Positions 1 to 6,258 of a stretch of 13,602 bases of DNA are shown piece after piece. Below the pieces are notes generated by a model that was not told the DNA's origin, ran no database searches, and saw only the letters and a program-made list of their open reading frames with translations. Each line of letters opens with the position of its first letter. Position 1 is the first letter of the stretch. The DNA is taken from contig CAMODY010000033.1 in the NCBI GenBank assembly GCA_946611595.1, forward strand, positions 1 through 13,602, in the 5' to 3' direction. The DNA is from an uncultured Clostridia bacterium. Its GTDB lineage: Bacteria; Bacillota; Clostridia; Lachnospirales; Lachnospiraceae. The position numbers were made by a program, and so were the translations under genes.

Positions 1-224
1 AATGCTGCATGACCAAACTGATCATACTGTTTTCTCTTGGTCTCATCACTTAATACGCCGTAAGCTTCAGACGCTTCCTTAAACTTGGCCTCTGCTTCTT
101 TATCGCCCGGGTTCATATCCGGATGATATTTCTTTGCCAATTTTCTGTATGCTTTTTTGATCTCATCCTGTGAAGCAGTTTTTTCTACTCCAAGGACCTC
201 ATAATAATCTCTCTTGTCAGCCAT
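1..224 (-). CDS. dnaJ: Chaperone protein DnaJ (Hsp40), N-terminal part
   Basis: DnaJ is the co-chaperone that delivers unfolded substrates to DnaK and stimulates its ATPase. Only the first 74 codons lie in the window; the gene runs off the left edge. They read as a full J domain starting MADKRDYYEVLG, with the HPD tripeptide that contacts DnaK in the stretch KKYHPDMNPG, and the helix IV region ending KRKQYDQFG. The Gly/Phe region and zinc-finger domain would lie beyond the edge. The ATG at 224 is preceded by an AAGGA ribosome binding site. It is the last visible gene of the hrcA-grpE-dnaK-dnaJ operon, 130 bp after dnaK, and that spacer holds two hairpins. Being full-length DnaJ rather than another J protein is inferred from operon position. 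Confidence 0.95.
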   Translation of the reverse strand, partial: MADKRDYYEVLGVEKTASQDEIKKAYRKLAKKYHPDMNPGDKEAEAKFKEASEAYGVLSDETKRKQYDQFGHAA

Positions 225-253
225 TGTTTTTCCTTGTAATCATTTTTATTTGC

Positions 254-286
254 TTTAGATGTTGTCCTGGGAAAAGACCATCTAAA
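254..286 (-). other. Hairpin upstream of dnaJ
   Basis: TTTAGATG (254-261) pairs with CATCTAAA (279-286), and an inner GTC/GAC extends the stem past a two-base bulge. In the mRNA it sits about 30 nt before the dnaJ start. It has no adjoining U-tract, so it is more likely an mRNA structure than a terminator. Function unknown. Confidence 0.4.
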
Positions 287-295
287 AATACTCAT

Positions 296-330
296 GTGGA
301 ATCCGGGAAAATCCCGGATTCCACTTTTTT
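296..330. terminator. 13-bp perfect hairpin between dnaK and dnaJ
   Basis: GTGGAATCCGGGA (296-308) and its exact complement (312-324) flank a 3-nt loop. On the plus strand the stem is followed directly by CTTTTTT, the form of an intrinsic terminator. On the minus strand, the direction of the operon, the stem is preceded by the A-tract and followed only by ATGAGTATTTTTA, so termination there should be partial at best. It starts about 30 nt after the dnaK stop. It could attenuate dnaJ relative to dnaK, protect the dnaK 3' end, or stop antisense transcription. Confidence 0.55.
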
Positions 331-354
331 GCTTTAAACAGTTATGCTCTGTGA

Positions 355-2238
355 TTAGATTTCTTTGAAGTCGCCATCAACAACATCACCTTCCGGAGAT
401 GGGTTCGGATCCTGCTCCGGCTGTCCGCCTGCAAAGCCACCGCCCATGTTCGGGCCTGCCTGGCCAGCCTGGCTCTGTGCCTGCTCATACATCTTTGTGA
501 ACAGTTTCTGGCTGCTTGCAAGCAGTTTTTCTTTTGCAGACTTGATGGAGTTTACCTGCTCCGGTGTCAGTTCTGCGCTTGGATCTGTTCCGAGAAGAGC
601 TTTCAGTGTGCTGAGATCAGACTCAACTTCTGCCTTATCTGTCGGATCCAGTTTGTCGCCTGCATCGTTCATTGCTTTTTCAACCTGCATTGCCAGGGAA
701 TCAGCTTCGTTTCTTGTATCAACAGCTTCCTTACGAGCTTTATCCTGTGCTTCAAACTCTGCAGCTTCTTTAACTGCTTTGTTGATCTCATCATCGCTCA
801 TGTTGGAGCCGGAAGTGATCGTGATGTGCTGCTCTTTTCCTGTTCCAAGGTCTTTAGCGCTTACGTTAACGATACCATTTGCATCAATATCGAAAGTAAC
901 TTCGATCTGTGGAATTCCACGTGGAGCCGGTGCGATACCGTCTAAGCGGAACTGTCCTAAAGTCTTGTTATCTCTTGCGAATTCACGCTCACCCTGTACA
1001 ACGTGGATATCAACTGCACTCTGGTTATCTGCTGCTGTTGAGAAGATCTGGCTCTTCTTTGTCGGGATCGTTGTATTTCTCTCGATCAGCTTAGTAGCAA
1101 CGCCGCCTAAGGTCTCGATAGAAAGTGACAGCGGAGTTACGTCCAGAAGAAGGACATCGCCGGCACCTGCATCACCTGCAAGTTTACCACCCTGGATAGC
1201 AGCACCGATTGCTACGCACTCATCCGGGTTCAGAGTCTTAGAAGGCTCCTGGCCTGTCAGCTGCTGTACCTTAGCCTGAACAGCCGGGATACGTGTAGAT
1301 CCACCAACTAAAAGGACTTTTCCAAGCTCGCTTGCGGTAAGACCTGCATCTCTAAGTGCCTGCTGTACAGGACCTGCTGTTGCTTCTACAAGGTCATGTG
1401 TCAGTTCATCAAATTTAGCTCTTGTAAGATCCATATCTAAGTGTTTCGGACCTTCAGCTGTTGCTGTGATGAACGGTAAGTTAATGTTTGTTGTTGTAGC
1501 AGAAGAAAGTTCTTTCTTTGCTTTCTCAGCAGCTTCACGAAGTCTCTGAAGAGCCATCTTATCTGTGCTTAAATCGATGCCTTCCTGAGATTTGAACTGC
1601 TGGATCAGGTAATCCGTTACTCTCTGGTCGAAGTCATCACCACCGAGTCTGTTGTTACCAGCTGTTGCAAGAACTTCGATAACACCATCACCGATCTCAA
1701 TGATGGAAACATCGAATGTACCACCACCAAGGTCATAAACCATGATCTTCTGCTCTGCTTCATTGTCAAGACCATAAGCAAGTGCAGCTGCTGTCGGCTC
1801 GTTGATGATACGATCAACTTTAAGACCTGCGATCTTACCTGCATCTTTGGTTGCCTGTCTCTGTGCATCATTGAAGTAAGCCGGAACTGTGATAACAGCT
1901 TCATCCACTTTCTCGCCAAGGTGTGCTTCTGCATCAGCTTTCAGTTTCTGAAGAACCATAGCAGAGATCTCCTGCGGTGAATAGCTTTTGCCTTCAATGT
2001 TTACTCTGTAGTCAGAGCCCATCTCTCTTTTGATGGAAGAGATTGTGTTGTCAGCATTGGTAACTGCCTGACGTTTTGCCGGCTCACCAACTAATCTTTC
2101 GCCATTCTTTGTGAAAGCAACTACAGACGGGGTTGTACGTACGCCTTCAGCGTTTGCGATAACGACCGGTTTTCCACCTTCCATAACTGCTACACATGAG
2201 TTTGTTGTTCCTAAATCAATACCGATAATTTTTGCCAT
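355..2238 (-). CDS. dnaK: Molecular chaperone DnaK (Hsp70)
   Basis: DnaK is the ATP-dependent cytoplasmic Hsp70 that binds exposed hydrophobic segments with DnaJ and GrpE. The 627-residue protein is full length. The nucleotide-binding domain shows phosphate loop 1 GIDLGTTNS (6-14), phosphate loop 2 DLGGGTFDVS (169-178) and the adenosine motif VGGSTRIP (311-318). The linker DVLLLDVTPLSL lies at 361-372. The substrate-binding domain follows to about 500, then the helical lid, a Gly/Gln-rich tail and the acidic end GDVVDGDFKEI. The N-terminal quadrant lacks the insertion of roughly 24 residues typical of Gram-negative DnaK, fitting a Firmicute. The start has a strong SD, AAAGGAGG (2247-2254), 8 nt upstream. 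It is transcribed with hrcA and grpE and so should be under CIRCE/HrcA control. Confidence 0.99.
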   Translation of the reverse strand: MAKIIGIDLGTTNSCVAVMEGGKPVVIANAEGVRTTPSVVAFTKNGERLVGEPAKRQAVTNADNTISSIKREMGSDYRVNIEGKSYSPQEISAMVLQKLKADAEAHLGEKVDEAVITVPAYFNDAQRQATKDAGKIAGLKVDRIINEPTAAALAYGLDNEAEQKIMVYDLGGGTFDVSIIEIGDGVIEVLATAGNNRLGGDDFDQRVTDYLIQQFKSQEGIDLSTDKMALQRLREAAEKAKKELSSATTTNINLPFITATAEGPKHLDMDLTRAKFDELTHDLVEATAGPVQQALRDAGLTASELGKVLLVGGSTRIPAVQAKVQQLTGQEPSKTLNPDECVAIGAAIQGGKLAGDAGAGDVLLLDVTPLSLSIETLGGVATKLIERNTTIPTKKSQIFSTAADNQSAVDIHVVQGEREFARDNKTLGQFRLDGIAPAPRGIPQIEVTFDIDANGIVNVSAKDLGTGKEQHITITSGSNMSDDEINKAVKEAAEFEAQDKARKEAVDTRNEADSLAMQVEKAMNDAGDKLDPTDKAEVESDLSTLKALLGTDPSAELTPEQVNSIKSAKEKLLASSQKLFTKMYEQAQSQAGQAGPNMGGGFAGGQPEQDPNPSPEGDVVDGDFKEI

Positions 2239-2257
2239 TTTATTTTCCTCCTTTGAT

Positions 2258-2306
2258 GGGCTCTTTGCCCTGGATAATAGTTATATATATTTTCGCGCTC
2301 TGCGCG
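2258..2306 (-). other. Hairpins in the grpE-dnaK spacer
   Basis: The 77-bp spacer holds two short inverted repeats. CGCGC-TCT-GCGCG (2294-2306) is a GC-only 5-bp stem, followed on the plus strand by GATTTTTT but on the operon strand by AAAA, so it is not a terminator for grpE. GGGC-TCTTT-GCCC (2258-2270) lies just upstream of the dnaK SD. The spacer is longer than others in the operon, and the structures could affect mRNA processing or dnaK translation. No function is shown. Confidence 0.35.
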
Positions 2307-2315
2307 GATTTTTTA

Positions 2316-2924
2316 CTAATTTGCTACCTTTACCATACTGTATCTTACGACATGTTCTTTATACATATAGCCTTTCTGGAATTCCTCTACGACGATGTTG
2401 TCGCCGGCTTCTTCATCATCCACATGCATCACAGCATTATGGAAATTCGGATCAAATTCCTTACCGACTGCCTCGATCGGTGTAACACCAAGATCTTCGA
2501 GCACCTTTACAAACTGTTTATGGATCATTTCCATTCCTTCTGCAAAGGCAGATGCTTCCTTATCATCCGGAACATTCTTTAAAGCCAGTTCGAAATTATC
2601 CAATACCGGAAGGATCTTCTCGACCACATCTTTTGCACCCATGTCATAACGAGCTGCTTTTTCTTTATCTGTTCTCTTGCGGAAATTATCAAATTCTGCA
2701 AACAGTCTCTGATACTTTTCTACGGCCTCTTTCAGTTTTCCGTCCGCTTCATCTACCGCTGTTTCCGAAACTTCCTCACTTCCTTCAGCCTCTGCTTCGT
2801 TTGTTTCGACCTCAGCTGTTTCTTCTGTAGCTTCTGCTTCTTCCGTTTCAGCTGTTTCTTTTACTTCTTCGTCCATCTCTTCCTGAGCTTCTTTGACCCA
2901 TTTCAGTTCTCTTTCTTTAGCCAA
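2316..2924 (-). CDS. grpE: Nucleotide exchange factor GrpE
   Basis: GrpE is the dimeric cofactor that releases ADP from DnaK and helps sense temperature. Residues 1-60 are an acidic, disordered Glu/Thr/Ala-rich tail. Residues 61-115 form the long dimerisation helix, with YQRLFAEFDNFRKRTDKE and ILPVLDNFELAL. The C-terminal beta domain that contacts DnaK carries the family signature region IEAVGKEFDPNFHNAVM (150-166) and IVVEEFQKGY (177-186). The chosen start is a TTG at 2924 with AAAGGCGG 8 nt upstream and only 27 nt after the hrcA stop. The alternative is the ATG at 2876 (186 residues), which has AGGA four bases upstream. The added K/E-rich residues look coding, but the start is not certain. 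An out-of-frame ATG at 2931 opens a 4-codon ORF across the TTG. Confidence 0.96.
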   Translation of the reverse strand: MAKERELKWVKEAQEEMDEEVKETAETEEAEATEETAEVETNEAEAEGSEEVSETAVDEADGKLKEAVEKYQRLFAEFDNFRKRTDKEKAARYDMGAKDVVEKILPVLDNFELALKNVPDDKEASAFAEGMEMIHKQFVKVLEDLGVTPIEAVGKEFDPNFHNAVMHVDDEEAGDNIVVEEFQKGYMYKEHVVRYSMVKVAN

Positions 2925-2951
2925 GTCTCATTCCGCCTTTCTGTTTATTGT

Positions 2952-4022
2952 CTATTTATCAGGCTTCCGGAACTGCTTATCCAGATTTCCTGTAACATTC
3001 TTTAGTGCATCCATGACCTTCTCGTAATCCATACGTTTCGGTCCGATGATTCCGACTTTTCCGTAGACACCTTTTTCAAACTCATAAGTTGCAGTGACTA
3101 CCGCACAGTCTTCCATGGAACTTACCGAAGTTTCCTGTCCGATGTAGACCTGGATTCCGGTATTTTCATCTTCGTTTTCTCCTGAATTATCTGCCAGGAG
3201 ACCAGTTAAAAGTTCTTTTTCCTCGAGTGTTCCGATCAGGCCGCTTGCTTTGGTCGTATCGGAAAGCTCCGGATATTTAAAGATATTAGTTGCTCCGCTC
3301 GTGAAGATCTGTATGCCGTCCGCACTTCCGATCGCTGCTGCGATCGCGTTGATGATCTCCGAAACCAAAGCTCCAAGCTCACCTGCGGAATCTGCCATAT
3401 TCGCTGCCATATCGAAGTTGATCTCACGAAGCGTCTTTCCGTTTAGTTCATTGTTAAAAAGAATGTTCAGCTTCAAAAGCGTTTCCGGATCTATGTCTTT
3501 ATCAACCTGGATCATCTCGTTTTTAACAATGTTTCCTTCGAGTACGACCGTTGTTAAAAGTTTAGTCGGCTCAACTAAAGTGAGCTGTACGAATTTCAGC
3601 CGGTTTTTGTTTGCCTGCGGCATACTGATCACGGATGTATAATTCGTATTGTTTGCAAGCATCTTGGCCATCTCCTGAAGGACTTCCTCGATCCGGTCGA
3701 TCCTGCGGTCGATCTCGGACGGCTCGTCTTCCGTCTGCTCTGCTACATGAGCTTCTTTTTCCATTGCCGCCTGCTTTTCAGAAAGCATATCGTCAACATA
3801 TAAACGATAGCCGGCATCTGTCGGAATACGGCCTGCGGAAGTATGCGGCTGGAAGATGTAGCCCATTTCCTCGAGGTCTGCCATCTCATTCCGGATCGTA
3901 GCGGAACTTAAATTCAGATCCGTATACTTGGAAATGGTCCTTGAACCAACCGGCTCACCGGTTTCCAGATAATTCTTGATAATTGCCTGAAGAATTTTCT
4001 TTTTTCTTGCATCCAGTTCCAT
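2952..4022 (-). CDS. hrcA: Heat-inducible transcription repressor HrcA
   Basis: HrcA is the dimeric repressor that binds CIRCE and represses the dnaK and groE operons; in Bacillus its activity depends on GroEL. From the ATG at 4022 the protein has 356 residues, the usual family length. It opens MELDARKKKILQAIIKNYL with a winged-helix domain to about residue 80, including the stretches TGEPVGSRTI, SSATIRNEMADLEEMGYI and HTSAGRIPTDAGYR. The rest is the dimerisation and GAF-like part, ending VIGPKRMDYEKVM. A longer reading frame begins at a TTG at 4073, but that codon lies inside the CIRCE operator. The ATG at 4022 has GGTGAG just upstream and fits the family N-terminus, so I prefer it. It is the first gene of its operon and autoregulated through the adjoining CIRCE. 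Confidence 0.97.
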   Translation of the reverse strand: MELDARKKKILQAIIKNYLETGEPVGSRTISKYTDLNLSSATIRNEMADLEEMGYIFQPHTSAGRIPTDAGYRLYVDDMLSEKQAAMEKEAHVAEQTEDEPSEIDRRIDRIEEVLQEMAKMLANNTNYTSVISMPQANKNRLKFVQLTLVEPTKLLTTVVLEGNIVKNEMIQVDKDIDPETLLKLNILFNNELNGKTLREINFDMAANMADSAGELGALVSEIINAIAAAIGSADGIQIFTSGATNIFKYPELSDTTKASGLIGTLEEKELLTGLLADNSGENEDENTGIQVYIGQETSVSSMEDCAVVTATYEFEKGVYGKVGIIGPKRMDYEKVMDALKNVTGNLDKQFRKPDK

Positions 4023-4062
4023 GATCTCACCGGCCCTTCCGTACCTGCTTGTCTTTGGATTG

Positions 4063-4089
4063 TTAGCACTCAAATTAATAGAGTGCTAA
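4063..4089 (-). promoter_or_regulatory. CIRCE operator for HrcA
   Basis: TTAGCACTC (4063-4071), nine spacer bases, GAGTGCTAA (4081-4089): an exact match to the CIRCE consensus. It lies in the 5' untranslated region, starting just after the predicted transcription start and ending about 40 nt before the hrcA ATG. Confidence 0.98.
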
Positions 4090-4100
4090 CATCTGTTGTT

Positions 4101-4129
4101 ATATTAGCACTATAACACAATAGTGTCAA
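4101..4129 (-). promoter_or_regulatory. Sigma-A type promoter of the hrcA-grpE-dnaK-dnaJ operon
   Basis: Read on the minus strand: TTGACA (4129-4124), a 17-bp spacer, TG-C-TAATAT with the -10 at 4106-4101. The -35 is perfect, the spacing optimal, and the TG gives an extended -10. Predicted transcription start is near 4094, 5 nt before CIRCE. Confidence 0.85.
4104..4112 (-). promoter_or_regulatory. Extra CIRCE-like half-site in the -10 region
   Basis: TTAGCACTA matches the CIRCE left arm TTAGCACTC at 8 of 9 positions. It overlaps the -10 hexamer, lies 14 bp beyond the right CIRCE arm, and starts 41 bp from the left arm in the same orientation. It is also the loop of a GTTATA/TATAAC inverted repeat (4098-4116). 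Binding by HrcA is an inference. Confidence 0.45.
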
Positions 4130-4167
4130 CAAAATTTCCGCTTAATTTTTGTGAATTTGATGTGAAA

Positions 4168-5055
4168 TTACAGGATATCCGGGCGGCGTTTTTTCGTCCG
4201 CTCGACAGACTGGCTTCTGCGCCATTTTAAGATTTCCGCATGGTTTCCAGACAGCAGAACATCAGGCACTTTCATGCCCATAAACACTTCTGGTCTCGTA
4301 TACTGCGGATATTCTAAAAGTTTGATTTTAAGCTCTTCCTGCTCTTTAGTTTCAGGATTTGCTTCATTAGATTTAGACGGATTTCGTCTTAAAAGATCTC
4401 CATATACTTCTCTTCTGCTCCGTTTGGTCAGTTCTTCTTCCGGATAGACATAAGAAAAGCTCTCGTCCACGCCAGAATCTTCATTTGTAAGTACACCAGG
4501 GACCATGCGGCTGATGGCGTCCGTCATAACCATTGCCGGAAGTTCGCCTCCGGTAAGGACATAATCGCCAATAGAAACGTCCTCTGCTTCAATCAGGTCC
4601 AGTACGCGCTGATCAACGCCTTCATAGTGCCCGCAAAGAATGATCAGATCATCCTCCTTCGCAAGTTCCTTTGCCATTTCCTGATCAAATACCCTGCCCG
4701 CAGGAGAAGTAAATAAAACACGCGGTTTTTGAAACTGCATCATCTGAAAATCAGGATCTAAAAGTGCATCCTGAAAGCTGATGCCGCGTGATGATGCAAA
4801 CTGGTTTACTTTTCCTGCCGCAATGCCCGCAAGAACGTCCTTATATGCATCATAGATTGGCTGACACTGCATGACCATACCTGCGCCTCCGCCGTATGGC
4901 GCATCATCCACATGCCCATGTTTATCTTCCGTGAAATCGCGGATATTTACGGCATGCACGGAAATAAGACCGGCCTCTGCCGCCCTTCCGATAATACTGG
5001 TATTCAATCCGGAAGTGATCATCTCCGGAAACAGTGTCAGAATGTGAAAATTCAT
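4168..5055 (-). CDS. trmD: tRNA (guanine-N1)-methyltransferase TrmD
   Basis: TrmD uses S-adenosylmethionine to methylate N1 of G37, next to the anticodon, preventing +1 frameshifting. The trefoil-knot (SPOUT) domain shows DAPYGGGAGMVM (51-62), LCGHYEGVDQRV (140-151) and SIGDYVLTGGELPAMV (161-176). The C-terminal tRNA-binding domain includes LLEYPQYTRPEV (246-257) and LLSGNHAEILKWRR (267-280). At 295 residues it exceeds the usual 240-250. The excess is in two blocks: roughly 82-108, before the FTSPAGR strand, and roughly 203-245, in the interdomain linker. The position of the proposed catalytic Asp (E. coli D169) aligns with Glu198 in DESF; from memory, other clostridial TrmDs also have Glu here. 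The start is one base from the rimM stop with no clear SD, suggesting translational coupling. It is the last gene of its operon. Confidence 0.97.
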   Translation of the reverse strand: MNFHILTLFPEMITSGLNTSIIGRAAEAGLISVHAVNIRDFTEDKHGHVDDAPYGGGAGMVMQCQPIYDAYKDVLAGIAAGKVNQFASSRGISFQDALLDPDFQMMQFQKPRVLFTSPAGRVFDQEMAKELAKEDDLIILCGHYEGVDQRVLDLIEAEDVSIGDYVLTGGELPAMVMTDAISRMVPGVLTNEDSGVDESFSYVYPEEELTKRSRREVYGDLLRRNPSKSNEANPETKEQEELKIKLLEYPQYTRPEVFMGMKVPDVLLSGNHAEILKWRRSQSVERTKKRRPDIL

Positions 5056-5056
5056 A

Positions 5057-5611
5057 TTAAATCAATCCCGGAAGGAGATGAACCAAGATCTCTCCTTCTT
5101 CAATATCTACATTTAAAATACAGTCTTTAATCACAGGGATCAGAAGTTCCTTCTTTCCGGTATTAACAATGTAAACATCATTTGCTCCGGTCTGAAGTAC
5201 GTCTTTGATCGTTCCGATGCAGCGGTCTGCATCCACTTCGATAGTAGGATCCGCTTCTTTTAAAACAGGGACACTTTCTTCATCTAAGAAAACCTTGCAG
5301 CCTAAAAGATCTGCGATATAGTATTCGCCTTCTTCTAACGGCTGGGCATCTTCTCGGTAGATCATGACGTCCGCCTGTCTGTATTTGTTAGCTTCTTCCG
5401 GAGTATCAAAACATGCAAAATGAACGATCGCCATATTCTTAAAGAACTTGACGCCTTTGATCTCCGTTTCAATATCCCCTTTTTTGCTTTGGATGATCAC
5501 ACGCTTTACTTCTTTGAAACGCTCCGGAGAATCCGTTGTCGGATAGACTTTCACTTCCCCTTTGATTCCATGTGCCTGCGTGATCACACCGATTCTTAAA
5601 AGCTGTTCCAT
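5057..5611 (-). CDS. rimM: 16S rRNA processing/ribosome maturation factor RimM
   Basis: RimM binds ribosomal protein S19 and helps mature the head of the 30S subunit. The 184-residue protein has the N-terminal RimM beta-barrel (about 4-88), opening LLRIGVITQAHGIKGEVKV, and a C-terminal PRC-barrel (about 97-180) with YYIADLLGC and the family ending IPVIKDCILNVDIEEGEI. Between PRC strands the segment around 109-131 is longer than usual, about a dozen extra residues before CIGTIKDVL. The N-terminus matches the family, so the ATG at 5611 is secure, though only a weak purine-rich SD (GAAAG) precedes it. It sits in the standard order khpA-rimM-trmD and its stop lies one base from the trmD ATG. Confidence 0.97.
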   Translation of the reverse strand: MEQLLRIGVITQAHGIKGEVKVYPTTDSPERFKEVKRVIIQSKKGDIETEIKGVKFFKNMAIVHFACFDTPEEANKYRQADVMIYREDAQPLEEGEYYIADLLGCKVFLDEESVPVLKEADPTIEVDADRCIGTIKDVLQTGANDVYIVNTGKKELLIPVIKDCILNVDIEEGEILVHLLPGLI

Positions 5612-5650
5612 ATGCTTTCTTTTATTGACAGGATTCGTTTTTACAAACAG

Positions 5651-5684
5651 CGGAAGAGCCGGGCCTAAGCCCTATGCCCTTCCG
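5651..5684 (-). other. Imperfect hairpin in the khpA-rimM spacer
   Basis: CGGAAG (5651-5656) pairs with CTTCCG (5679-5684), and inside it GGGC/GCCC forms a second short stem around a CTAA loop. No U-tract follows on the operon strand, so it is not a convincing terminator. It lies in the 81-bp spacer before rimM and may be a processing or stability element. Confidence 0.35.
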
Positions 5685-5692
5685 TTTCAATT

Positions 5693-5926
5693 TTACTCTA
5701 CGATATCAACAACGACCTTCTGGCCTTTTTTTGTGGCCGCGGTCTTAACTACCGTTCGAATGGATTTTGCGATACGGCCCTTTTTGCCGATGACTTTTCC
5801 CATGTCGTCTTTTGCAACATGGAGTTCCAAAACAATTGTCCCGTCGTCTTCTTCATTCTGAACAACAAGAACTTCTTCCGGTGAATCAACAAGAGCCTTA
5901 GCGATTACTTCTACTAATTCCTTCAT
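5693..5926 (-). CDS. khpA: KH-domain RNA-binding protein KhpA
   Basis: A 77-residue single KH-domain protein of the YlqC/KhpA family (formerly UPF0109). In streptococci KhpA pairs with KhpB/EloR and affects cell elongation; elsewhere it is a broad RNA binder. The GxxG RNA-contact loop is GKKG at 47-50 in the core MGKVIGKKGRIAKSIRTVV, and the N-terminal helix LVEVIAKALVD is typical. The start has AGGTGA a few bases upstream. It begins 13 bp after the rpsP stop, in the same rpsP-khpA-rimM arrangement as B. subtilis, which implies cotranscription with ribosome assembly genes. Length and motif leave little doubt about the family; the RNA targets cannot be read from sequence. Confidence 0.95.
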   Translation of the reverse strand: MKELVEVIAKALVDSPEEVLVVQNEEDDGTIVLELHVAKDDMGKVIGKKGRIAKSIRTVVKTAATKKGQKVVVDIVE

Positions 5927-5939
5927 CCTTCACCTCTTT

Positions 5940-6185
5940 CTATTTTGTGATGCCCTCGCCTTTGAAAAGTTTTGCTACGACATCTGTCGGCTGTGCACCA
6001 TTGTTAAGCCATTTCTGAGCGGCCTCTTTATCGATAGATACAGCGCTCGGCTCCTGGTTCGGATCATATGTTCCGATTTCTTCGATAAATCTTCCATCAC
6101 GTGGAGAACGGCTGTCAGCCACTACGATTCTGTAAAAAGGTGCTTTTTTCTTTCCCATTCTTCTTAATCTGATTTTAACTGCCAT
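5940..6185 (-). CDS. rpsP: 30S ribosomal protein S16
   Basis: S16 is a primary assembly protein of the 30S subunit that binds the 5' and central domains of 16S rRNA. The 81-residue protein has the usual length and starts with the signature MAVKIRLRRMGKKKAPFYR, continuing VVADSRSPRDGRFIEEIG and then YDPNQEPSAV. The C-terminal half, with KEAAQKWLNNGAQPTDVV, is also typical. An AGAGGA ribosome binding site lies upstream of the ATG. It follows ffh after a 73-bp spacer and precedes khpA by 13 bp. Confidence 0.99.
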   Translation of the reverse strand: MAVKIRLRRMGKKKAPFYRIVVADSRSPRDGRFIEEIGTYDPNQEPSAVSIDKEAAQKWLNNGAQPTDVVAKLFKGEGITK

Positions 6186-6237
6186 TTTGTTTTTCCTCTT
6201 TTCTTAAAAAATCTTTATTTTCTTAATTTTATAATTC

Positions 6238-6250
6238 ACGGCCTAGCCGT
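6238..6250 (-). other. Small inverted repeat after ffh
   Basis: ACGGC-CTA-GCCGT forms a 5-bp stem 8 bp before the rpsP-proximal end of ffh. It has no U-tract and is too weak for a convincing terminator. The rest of the 73-bp ffh-rpsP spacer is A/T-rich and holds only the rpsP SD. Confidence 0.2.
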
Positions 6251-6258
6251 TTCAAACT

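Noticed and set aside
365..1279. 304-codon open frame antisense to dnaK
   Set aside because: Dense Ser/Pro/Ala composition typical of an antisense shadow of a highly expressed gene; dnaK is unambiguous.
4023..4073. Longer hrcA start at TTG 4073
   Set aside because: The TTG lies inside CIRCE and lacks an SD; the ATG at 4022 has GGTGAG and the family N-terminus.
4078..4092. Five-codon ORF (ATG at 4092) overlapping CIRCE
   Set aside because: It would start about two bases into the predicted transcript and its sequence is dictated by the CIRCE arm; no evidence of translation.
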